A stretch of DNA of 43,640 nucleotides from assembly GCA_032718475.1 (NCBI GenBank), contig JAUCBJ010004433.1:1-43640 (forward strand), read 5' to 3'. This DNA is from Nemertoderma westbladi (lineage: Eukaryota; Xenacoelomorpha; Nemertodermatida; Nemertodermatidae). Shown one piece after another: positions 35,381 to 43,640 of the stretch; position 1 is the stretch's first letter, and each line of letters begins with the position of its first letter. Under the pieces are notes generated by a model, which saw only the letters and a program-made list of their open reading frames with translations, did no database searches and was not told where the DNA came from. Position numbers and translations under genes: made by a program.

Positions 35381-36007
35381 AGGCTACCAAAAAGTTAATA
35401 CTATTAGTATTAGACCAGTACACAAATAAATAGACCTACATGCGCCACAACTCATGGTGATAAAAGTTAACCAATATCGTACCGGTGTACTACTACAGTT
35501 AGGCAGGCCTACATATCTTCCTAAATTCTCGAACGAGTTTTTTCGTGGGATTCTAAATCGGCCCCGACATTAAAGGAATTGCGATTCGTTTCGTAATAAT
35601 CAGATATAAAGCAACCGTAAATATTTTTAAAACAAGGTACACCCCTAACGGGGTAAAAGCTTTTATTTCTTTTAAAATAATTTTTAAAATAAATATACTG
35701 GCCGAAATATAAATTAAAATTATGAAATAAAACTATCGCGATAAATAAACAGTTAGTGATTTTGTTGGTCCTGCAATTTTATTTTTATTTTTATACAAAA
35801 TTTTTTTATATTTTTAAACAAAACAATATCAAAATAAGCTTATCAAAATCAATCACACAGTTGCGAGGATTTTTTCAAGGGGATTCATTGTCCCAAATTG
35901 TTTCCTAATTTTCATTACCAGCCTTGCAACTGATGCAGTATCAAGTGCATTACATTCATATTCTTTGCGGTCGATTTAGCCTTTCCTTGCAACCTGAAAG
36001 TTATTCA
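35381..36007. other. AT-rich region upstream of the cyclophilin gene
   Basis: The cyclophilin promoter is expected here, but no clear TATA or CCAAT arrangement was seen near 35381. A short minus-strand frame (about 35860-35985, ending at a stop after NPLEKILATV) reads like protein but matches nothing I know. Confidence 0.3.
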
Positions 36008-36094
36008 ACGTAGTCTTTATGTTCTAGAAGAATGGTGTACTAATAATTGCATGGAAATCAATCTATCGAAAACCGAAAACATTAGACATAATTA
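36008..36094 (+). pseudogene. LINE RT scrap (segment after motif C)
   Basis: The frame reads QRSLYVLEEWCTNNCMEINLSKTENI, shown here in two parts: QRSLYVLEEWC and TNNCMEINLSKTENI. The pattern W-C-x2-N-x-M-x-INL-x-KT is typical of LINE RTs just after the YADD box. Nothing recognisable flanks it in frame. Confidence 0.6.
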
Positions 36095-36286
36095 ATTATT
36101 TACAATATATGTAATGACGGGATATCAATAAGGAACTACCGCCTCTCTGACGAGGAGAGGATCCATTACGGCGTTCGTCCACGTCGCAACGATCCCCCAC
36201 CAAATGGGTGGTCGGGGGACGATTAAACTCTCATCTCCCTCCCGCAAATCCGATGCCCAAACTCCCCCCCTTCCACGGTACTCTAT

Positions 36287-36517
36287 GTGAACTCGAATGC
36301 TAGTGAAATAGATTGGAACGAAAATATAACTTCGGGACTTTGGAATGTCGAGAGACTCAAATCGATTTTAGAACTATCACACAAGGATCCCATATTTGAC
36401 TGCGATATATTGCTGCTGACCGAAACAATGGTAACGAACTCTCTGGATATTCCTGGTTATTATACATTCGAATCTGCCGCCCAAAAGCCCGTCGGTAGAG
36501 GGAGGCCCTCAGGCGGA
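36287..36517 (+). pseudogene. LINE endonuclease N-terminal fragment
   Basis: An AP-type endonuclease start is seen: GLWNVERLKSILEL, then DCDILLLTETMVTNSLDIPG with the catalytic Glu of the TET motif, then GRPSGGI. It is cut off at a TA microsatellite (about 36518-36538). The preceding CT-rich stretch (36120-36290) may be its 5' region. Confidence 0.7.
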
Positions 36518-36538
36518 ATATATATATATATATATATT
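36518..36538 (+). repeat. TA dinucleotide microsatellite
   Basis: About ten AT repeats at the junction between the endonuclease fragment and the next LINE fragment. Confidence 0.9.
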
Positions 36539-36571
36539 TATTGACAACGATTTAACAACAATGATGAATGC

Positions 36572-36854
36572 AGAAAACAATGAACTTTGCAGGACATTGC
36601 TTTCGCCGTGAGGACCAGCCAGTGCATAATATTGTGCTTTGGCAGCCTCATGGAGTGAATAAGCATGGTGGACAGCCCATGACTTTCTTGAGACGCATCT
36701 TAAAAGACATTGGCCTTGAAGATGCGGATGATCTAGCAAATGTCATGGGTGATAGGGAGTTGTGGCGGTGCAATTTTGTTGATAAGCCGGCACAGCATTC
36801 TTAAAAATGCAGCTGCAATGCAACATGCCGATCCTAGTAGTAGTAGTAGTAGTA
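36572..36854 (+). mobile_element. 5'-truncated LINE 3' end (RT C-terminus and TAG-repeat tail)
   Basis: The frame starts abruptly at MNFAGHCFRREDQP and continues through HNIVLWQPHGVNKHGG and DDLANVMGDRELWR. These match the C-terminus of the LINE at 3150-3951 in layout (GHC-R, LWQP-HG, M-RE-W). The element ends with TAG triplets (36835-36854), as that one does, so the two likely belong to related families. Confidence 0.8.
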
Positions 36855-37439
36855 ACAACAATGATGCCGCACACCAGCAAATCAGTCAAAATAAACGCGG
36901 TCGTAGTCCAGCTTATACATGTTATAAACCTATTGTAAAATCCTAAGGCTAAATATGAAACACTGAAGAAGTAAGTAAACATTTAAACAGTATATAAATA
37001 ATAGATTCATCAGGCGACGGTATATAAATATATAAAATTGATTAAATAAATTGGCTACATGATACAACTTATCTGGTCTAACTAAACACGGTGCGATGTA
37101 GTAGTGTGTAAATGGAACTAAATATATGTTACCGAATTGATGGGAAAAAAAATAAAACTAGATGAGTGCTGAGACTAAAGTTACCCTGAAGAGTCAAATG
37201 CAACACATATACTTAAGCTATATAGACACTATATATACTACTAGTTGTACTTAAGCAACGATCTATATAAGTTTAATTGATTAACTCAATAGCTGAATAA
37301 GTTACGAATAATGGCGTAAATGTATGCCAATTACTAATAATGGCGTAAATGTATGCCAATTACTAATAATGTTATAATTTACTAATAATAGTCTACACAT
37401 AGACTATTAGATCGATTATATACTCTACATGGTCGTAGT
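36855..37439. other. AT-rich spacer with a 29-bp tandem duplication
   Basis: Non-coding. AATAATGGCGTAAATGTATG plus nine further bases occurs twice in tandem (37307-37335 and 37336-37364), followed by a partial third copy. It may be an early stage of satellite growth. Confidence 0.6.
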
Positions 37440-38271
37440 GTAAATGCATTACAGTCTTGTATAGAGCTCCTGTATTTCCTACGAAACAGGATATGGTCTA
37501 TCTGGGACTTGTGACCACTGGGTCCACTATGAGTCCATAGCTTTCCAGTTCGCTTCTTGAACTGGGTTCCAACCGAAAACAATCCATTTCCAGAGATAAA
37601 ATCCTGAAGATGGACGGAATTTCGGTTGACACTATTGCTATAGACCCATGGCGATGTAGGTGATTGATGCAGACTTGCTTTAAAGTCTTCCAGGAATGTT
37701 AAGAATGCATGCTGATCCACTCCATCAGTAGCTGCTTGTAGATTGTGGTAGAAATTTTCCATCTCCTCTACAGGGGCAACACTAGTTGGAGAGTAGCACA
37801 CAATCAGAACCACCTTAGAAAACTTCTTAGCCAGTCTTCCAGAACATGCGGACAACGGACGATGCGGTTAGAGATTTGGTCTATTTTGCCCAATGCTGCA
37901 TGTGCAGTTGGATTCATCAATAGACCAATACCACCATTGCCACTATCATCTGCTGAAGCGAGGGCGAGTCGCCAACCGCCCCCCATGTCCTTAATAAGAA
38001 CCTCATCAGTCTGTCCAGTCTGCTTTCGGTGCTCTTGTACACCCACTGCGCTAAGAGAAAGCTTATCTGCCAAGGCAGTCAACTCACCTTATCGCATTGG
38101 GGACCCGAGTGTTAGGGTGTTTACTGAGGCTAGTCTAGTGACTTGCCTCATATTCACCAATGGCTTTTTTGGTCGGGGTGGAACATGAGAGTAGCCTCCA
38201 ACTCCAGAATCCTTCTCCCCCTCACAATCTGGCCTCCCTGGTGACCCAGGGTTTGGGCCAGACACCGACAC
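37440..38271 (-). pseudogene. LINE AP-endonuclease domain, inactivated
   Basis: Minus strand from 38271: MRQVTRLASVNTLTLGSPMR, an in-frame TAA, ELTALADKLSLSAVGVQEHR with the catalytic Glu of the QE motif, then GGGWRLALAS and GGIGLLMN. After a frameshift comes KVVLIVCYSPTSVAP, FLTFLEDFKAS, WTHSGPSGHKSQIDHILFRR. Where active enzymes have a GDFNA-like motif, this copy has EDFKAS, so the usual Asn is lost. The RT part does not follow. It is an RTE-like or similar LINE, opposite in direction to the next LINE. Confidence 0.8.
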
Positions 38272-38278
38272 AGACTGC

Positions 38279-38690
38279 TACAGGGGCATCGCATCGCTCT
38301 GCTTTCCAATTCGTTCAAAGTCTTCACAAGTTTAATAGCATTTCGTTTACGCCAGCTAGTTTCTAACTTCATTCCACACGAACAGTACGGTTTCATACCC
38401 GGTAAATCTACCTCACAACCACTAGCACAACTAATCAACCGTGTTCATAGGAACTTAGGATCTCCTAAAAAACCACTCTACGCAGTTTTCGTAGACTTTC
38501 GCAAAGCCTTTGATTCTGTTCCACGCTCCAGGTTGCTCTTTAAACTAAAAACACACTTTGGAATATCGGGAAATCTTTACGAAATTATTAAGGCAATATT
38601 AAAAACGAACTACATACAGGTTTTTTACGGCCTTCGAAATTCTAGAATGGTGAAACAAACTCGGGGTCTCCTACAGGGTGATAGCCTGAG
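38279..38690 (+). pseudogene. LINE RT first half, ending in motif B where the satellite begins
   Basis: YRGIA then, after a small frameshift, LLSNSFKVFTSLIAF, FIPHEQYGFIPGKST, YAVFVDFRKAFDSVPRSRL (motif A), FGISGNLYEIIKAILK and VKQTRGLLQGDSLS (motif B). The frame is open from about 38300 to the first repeat unit. The downstream half of the same RT is found at 42880, after the satellite. Confidence 0.85.
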
Positions 38691-38974
38691 TGAAACAAAC
38701 TCGGGGTCTCCTACAGGGTGATAGCCTGAGTGAAACAAACTCGGGGTCTCCTACAGGGTGATAGCCTTAGTGAAACAAACTCGGGGTCACCTACAGGGTG
38801 ATAGCCTGAGTGAAACAAACTCGGGGTCTCCTACAGGGTGATAGCCTGAGTGAAACAAACTCGGGGTCTCCTACAGGGTGATAGCCTGGGTGAAACAAAC
38901 TCGGGGTCTCCTACAGGGTGATAGCCTGAGTGAAACAAACTCGGGGTCTCCTACAGGGTGATAGCCTGAGTGAA
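38650..38974 (+). repeat. Satellite array (left part), 40-bp unit from LINE RT motif B
   Basis: Eight units of 40 bp (GTGAAACAAACTCGGGGTCT then CCTACAGGGTGATAGCCTGA). The first unit is the genuine RT coding sequence for VKQTRGLLQGDSLS; later units shift frame. The array is interrupted at 38975 by a LINE insertion and resumes at 40301. Confidence 0.96.
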
Positions 38975-40300
38975 CGTAATAAACGTTTGTAATAAACGGA
39001 ACTGACGATGACAAACGCGACTTCATTATTGGGAACAAAGCAATAAAAAATACAAATTCATATATATATCTGGGCTCACCTATTTCTGCAGACGGTTTAG
39101 TTTCAACCGCAATAGAGCTGATAGCAAAGGAGAAACAGTCGCACTTATTGAAATTCTCTACATTCATCAATAAGAACCCTGATGTACCATTCCGTGTGAA
39201 AAGGAAAATTTTTGATGCTGCATTAGTATCAGCAATTACATATGGGTGCGAAACATGGTGCGGTGGGTCAATAGTTCCAATGACGAAGATTTACATGTCA
39301 ATGGTACGTCTGTTATTGGGTGTCCGACCAACAACGTGTGGCGACATTTGCCTGATCGAGCTCGGTATTCCTGACTTTGAGACTTTAGTCCTGGACAAAC
39401 AACGAAAATTCTTAAATAACTTCACTATTGTCGATGATTCCCCTCTAAAGATAGCTATGGAACTCGTTGAAGTTTCTAGAAGTCCAATGTACCTAGCTAT
39501 GGAGAGGGTAAGGAAACTGCCCAATAATTACCTTGATCAGCAGCATTCAAAACTCACGAAATCGGTAGTAACATCAATGACAACAAAACGTCACCTTTAT
39601 AAACTAATGAACCCTACTACGTCACCACCTCATTTATACTTTGATCCAAGGGTTCCAGAACGTCATAGGATATCCTGGTCCCGCTTCAGATTAGGCAGCC
39701 ACAATTTCCCAGCTGAGCGAATGCGGTGGGCGAGAGTGAAACCAGAGGAGCGTTGGTGTCAGTGCGGGGCAATTCAAACTGAACAGCACTTAGTTACGGA
39801 GTGTCCTAAAACACTGAAACATAGAACAGAGACAGAGGGGTGTACTGGAACGGCTTGGAACGATCTGGCTAGTTTATTTGCTTTGGAAAACCAGCCTGCT
39901 ATAGCCAAAATGATTTATAAAATAAACGGCGAATTTGATTGATATTTTGAAAGAATTTTCTATTTGAAAGGTTGAACATATTTGGTTTTTGTATCTTAGT
40001 TTCATGACAATTTATTTATTTGAAAATTTAAGTAAGTGAAGTTTCTTTTACGGAGCCCCTGAAGTTTTCATTAGTTTTCGACAATGAATCGATTATTATA
40101 TATATTATATATATATTTTACTATTATTGTGCTATATTGTATTTATAATATATTTATTTACTGTAAGAGAATTATTTAGTGTTCTTACCGGAACATTTAA
40201 TGGTCTCACCATTCTTCACACGGCCAAGAAGTAATTAATTTGTGATATAATATTGTGTATTTATATGTGATGACAATAAACTTCAATCAATCAATCAATC
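38975..40300 (+). mobile_element. 5'-truncated LINE inserted inside the 40-bp satellite
   Basis: 1,326 bp flanked on both sides by the same satellite. It carries the end of a LINE ORF2, a 3' UTR with AATAAA (40275-40280) and a terminal AATC repeat (40284-40300). Since the array lies on both sides, the element must have arrived after the array formed. Its family differs from the host RT (SYIYLGSPISADG here against VNCYKYLGVTLQ there). Confidence 0.88.
38983..39942 (+). CDS. LINE ORF2 C-terminal part, 319 codons, frame intact
   Basis: Open from just after two TAA codons (38977, 38980) to TGA at 39940-39942, with no start of its own. It begins downstream of RT motif C and includes SYIYLGSPISADG, FRVKRKIFDAALVSAITYG, CETW, GVRPTTCGDICLIELGIP and a C-terminal zinc-binding pattern WCQCGAIQTEQHLVTEC (C-x-C-x7-H-x4-C). 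The clean frame suggests a fairly recent copy. Without the endonuclease and catalytic RT residues it cannot be active. Confidence 0.85.
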   Translation, partial: TFVINGTDDDKRDFIIGNKAIKNTNSYIYLGSPISADGLVSTAIELIAKEKQSHLLKFSTFINKNPDVPFRVKRKIFDAALVSAITYGCETWCGGSIVPMTKIYMSMVRLLLGVRPTTCGDICLIELGIPDFETLVLDKQRKFLNNFTIVDDSPLKIAMELVEVSRSPMYLAMERVRKLPNNYLDQQHSKLTKSVVTSMTTKRHLYKLMNPTTSPPHLYFDPRVPERHRISWSRFRLGSHNFPAERMRWARVKPEERWCQCGAIQTEQHLVTECPKTLKHRTETEGCTGTAWNDLASLFALENQPAIAKMIYKINGEFD

Positions 40301-42879
40301 CTACAGGGTGATAGCCTGAGTGAAACAAACTCGGGGTCTCCTACAGGGTGATAGCCTGAGTGAAACAAACTCGGGGTCTCCTACAGGGTGATAGCCTGAG
40401 TGAAACAAAACTCGGGGTCTCCTACAGGGTGATAGCCTGAGTGAAACAAACTCGGGGTCTCCTACAGGGTGATAGCCTGAGTGAAACAAACTCGGGGTCT
40501 CCTACAGGGTGATAGCCTGAGTGTAACAAACTCGGGGTCTCCTACAGGGTGATAGCCTGAGTGAAACAAACTCGGGGTCTCCTACAGGGTGATAGCCTGA
40601 GTGAAACAAACTCGGGGTCTCCTACAGGGTGATAGCCTGAGTGAAACAAACTCGGGGTCTCCTACAGGGTGATAGCCTGAGTGAAACAAACTCGGGGTCT
40701 CCTACAGGGTGATAGCCTGAGTGAAACAAACTCGGGGTCTCCTACAGGGTGATAGCCTGAGTGAAACAAACTCGGGGTCTCCTACAGGGTGATAGCCTGA
40801 GTGAAACAAACTCGGGGTCTCCTACAGGGTGATAGCCTGAGTGAAACAAACTCGGGGTCTCCTACAGGGTGATAGCCTGAGTGAAACAAACTCGGGGTCT
40901 CCTACAGGGTGATAGCCTGAGTGAAACAAACTCGGGGTCTCCTACAGGGTGATAGCCTGAGTGAAACAAACTCGGGGTCTCCTACAGGGTGATAGCCTGA
41001 GTGAAACAAACTCGGGGTCTCCTACAGGGTGATAGCCTGAGTGAAACAAACTCGGGGTCTCCTACAGGGTGATAGCCTGTGTGAAACAAACTCGGGGTCT
41101 CCTACAGGGTGATAGCCTGAGTGAAACAAACTCGGGGTCTCCTACCAGGGTGATAGCCTGAGTGAAACAAACTCGGGGTCTCCTACAGGGTGATAGCCTG
41201 AGTGAAACAAACTCGGGGTCCTCCTACAGGGTGATAGCCTGAGTGAAACAAACTCGGGATCTCCTACAGGGTGATAGCCCTGAGTGAAACAAACTCGGGG
41301 TCTCCCTACAGGGTGATAGCCTGAGTGAAACAAACTCGGGGTCTCCTACAGGGTGATAGCCTGAGTGAAACAAACTCGGGGTCTCCTACAGGGTGATAGC
41401 CTGAGTGAAACAAACTCGGGGTCACCTACAGGGTGATAGCCTGAGTGAAACAAACTCGGGGTCACCTACAGGGTGATAGCCTGAGTGAAACAAACTCGGG
41501 GTCACCTACAGGGTGATAGCCTGAGTGAAACAAACTCGGGGTCTCCTACAGGGTGATAGCCTGAGTGAAACAAACTCGGGGTCTCCTACAGGGTGATAGC
41601 CTGAGTGAAACAAACTCGGGGTCTCCTACAGGGTGATAGCCTGAGTGAAACAAACTCGGGGTCTCCTACAGGGTGATAGCCTGAGTGAAACAAACTCGGG
41701 GTCACCTACAGGGTGATAGCCTGAGTGAAACAAACTCGGGGTCACCTACAGGGTGATAGCCTAAGTGAAACAAACTCGGGGTCACCTACAGGGTGATAGC
41801 CTGAGTGAAACAAACTCGGGGTCTCCTACAGGGTGATAGCTGAGTGAAACAAACTCGGGGTCTCCTCAGGGTGATAGCCTGAGTGAAACAAACTCGGGGT
41901 CTCCTACAGGGTGATAGCCTGAGTGAAACAAACTCGGGGTCTCCTACAGGGTGATAGCCTGAGTGAAACAAACTCGGGGTCTCCTACAGGGTGATAGCCT
42001 GAGTGAAACAAACTCGGGGTCTCCTACAGGGTGATAGCCTGAGTGAAACAAACTCGGGGTCTCCTACAGGTGATAGCCTGAGTGAAACAAACTCGGGGTC
42101 TCCTACAGGTGAGCCTGAGTGAAACAAACTCGGGGTCTCCTACAGGGTGATAGCCTGAGTGAAACAAACTCGGGGTCTCCTACAGGGTGATAGCCTGAGT
42201 GAAACAAACTCGGGGTCTCCTACAGGGTGATAGCCTGAGTGAAACAAACTCGGGGTCTCCTACAGGGTGATAGCCTGAGTGAAACAAACTCGGGGTCTCC
42301 TACAGGGTGATAGCCTGAGTGAAACAAACTCGGGGTCTCCTACAGGGTGATAGCCTGAGTGAAACAAACTCGGGGTCTCCTACAGGGTGATAGCCTGAGT
42401 GAAACAAACTCGGGGTCTCCTACAGGGTGATAGCCTGAGTGAAACAAACTCGGGGTCTCCTACAGGGTGATAGCCTGAGTGAAACAAACTCGGGGTCTCC
42501 TACAGGGTGATAGCCTGAGTGAAACAAACTCGGGGTCTCCTACAGGGTGATAGCCTGAGTGAAACAAACTCGGGGTCTCCTACAGGGTGATAGCCTGAGT
42601 GAAACAAACTCGGGGTCTCCTACAGGGTGATAGCCTGAGTGAAACAAACTCGGGGTCTCCTACAGGGTGATAGCCTGAGTGAAACAAACTCGGGGTCTCC
42701 TACAGGGTGATAGCCTGAGTGAAACAAACTCGGGGTCTCCTACAGGTGATAGCCTGAGTGAAACAAACTCGGGGTCTCCTACAGGGTGATAGCCTGAGTG
42801 AAACAAACTCGGGGTCTCCTACAGGGTGATAGCCTGAGTGAAACAAACTCGGGGTCTCCTACAGGGTGATAGCCTGAGT
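40301..42879 (+). repeat. Satellite array (right part), 40-bp unit from LINE RT motif B
   Basis: About 64 units, highly uniform. Most differ only by T/A in GGGTCTCC/GGGTCACC. Single-base insertions or deletions are concentrated at about 41144-41310 and 41840-42120, plus 42745. The last unit ends GATAGCCTGAGT and runs straight into RT coding sequence. Confidence 0.96.
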
Positions 42880-43640
42880 CCTTCCTATTCATTCTGTTTA
42901 TCTTCGACCATCGTGTGCTATATTAAGAACGCGCAGTAAAATTTGGTGAATTAACCATCCTCCTCTTCGCGGACGACTTGACCTTTACGGCGACTCTAAA
43001 GATGTTATCCAGGCCGGTCTAGATGGTACAGCAAAATGGGCTGCAGACACGGCGTCGAGGTCAACTATCAAAAACAGCAATATGAAGTTTCGCCGCGGGG
43101 CCGCTTATGTGCGTCAGATACGTTTAATTACAACGGATTCCAGTCCAGGTGGTCAACTGCTACAAATACCTAGGCGTCACCCTACAAACTACACTCGAAG
43201 TTTACAAAACACGTAAACTATTGTAACGTGCAAGTCAGTCGCCGCAATCCACACAATCAAAAATCCCAATCTGTTATCGCTTCAAACAGCAATAAAGTGT
43301 TTAATCACAAAATATCCCGATTGTAATATACAGCTTAAGATAAATTTGGCCTTTCCTGACCTCCAATAATTTGAAACAACTCGACAAAATAAAATCAACT
43401 TAAAAAGGTCCTCTGCCTCCATAAGTCAACTCAAAACCGATTGGTAATCAATCGCTCTATGTAAGGGACGCACAATGATATCAGAATTAGCTACCCCCGC
43501 TTATCAACAATATCAACTAGAATCAGATTCAAAATAGCTGAAAACACCCATCATTCTGGAACTCAATTGAATTCGCAAATCGTACTTGGGAGTCACCAAA
43601 CAATTCAAATCGCCACGTTTTCACCCGTTTCAGTTAACAC
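42880..43640 (+). pseudogene. LINE RT second half, decayed, running off the window
   Basis: Directly after the satellite the DNA encodes P (completing GDSLSP) and, with a frameshift, LFILFI. Then come LTILLFADDLTF (motif C, FADD at 42966-42977), VNCYKYLGVTLQTTL, and farther on IWPFLTSNNLKQLDKIKST. Several frameshifts and stops are present. The motif order A, B (38279-38690) then C (here) shows this is one RT gene split by the array. The element continues beyond the window. Confidence 0.8.

Noticed and set aside
35860-35985. Minus-strand peptide ending RKQFGTMNPLEKILATV
   Set aside because: It looks protein-like but is about 40 residues long, has no start or clear splice site, and matches nothing I know.

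Overview
This window looks like part of an invertebrate animal nuclear genome. It has spliced exons with GT..AG borders, pieces of at least six non-LTR retrotransposons (LINEs), and about 28 kb (roughly 65%) of tandem satellite DNA. Nothing suggests a prokaryote: there are no operons and no Shine-Dalgarno-led genes. I could not assign a phylum.

The main host gene lies on the minus strand. It encodes a cyclophilin (peptidyl-prolyl isomerase, cyclophilin B-like) reassembled here from three exons: 35380-34971, 33881-33652 and 16155-16001. The splice phases agree and the product is 264 aa with a membrane anchor near its N-terminus. Its second intron is about 17.5 kb. That intron holds a broken LINE and three satellite arrays (40-bp, 53-bp and 23-bp units; about 14 kb together). 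The 23-bp array (22991-33307) has no stop codon in any minus-strand frame, which produces three overlapping reading frames of about 3000 codons each. They are a by-product of the repeat, not genes.

Layout from left to right. 1-204: open end of an unknown reading frame. 643-1782: gag/ORF1-like frame with three CCHC zinc knuckles and one internal stop. 2352-2951: cluster of perfect hairpins. 3150-3951: 5'-truncated LINE. 4393-8511: 29/32-bp satellite. 8546-15768: 47-bp satellite. 16001-35380: cyclophilin gene with its satellite-filled intron. 36008-38271: mosaic of LINE endonuclease and reverse transcriptase (RT) scraps. 38279-43640: a LINE RT gene split by a second 40-bp satellite, which is itself interrupted by a younger, 5'-truncated LINE of another family.

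The most interesting signal is that two different LINE RT genes each seeded a 40-bp satellite from their own coding sequence. One grew from the bases encoding [12 protein letters not shown], upstream of RT motif A, inside the cyclophilin intron. The other grew from the bases encoding TRGLLQGDSLS, RT motif B. In the second case the RT gene resumes after about 4.2 kb of inserted DNA with the expected next residues. Secondary signals are large in-register duplications inside the arrays, an array interrupted in register by a 1.77-kb segment with inverted repeats, and a histone-type promoter (CCAAT boxes, octamer, TATA) in the first cyclophilin intron.
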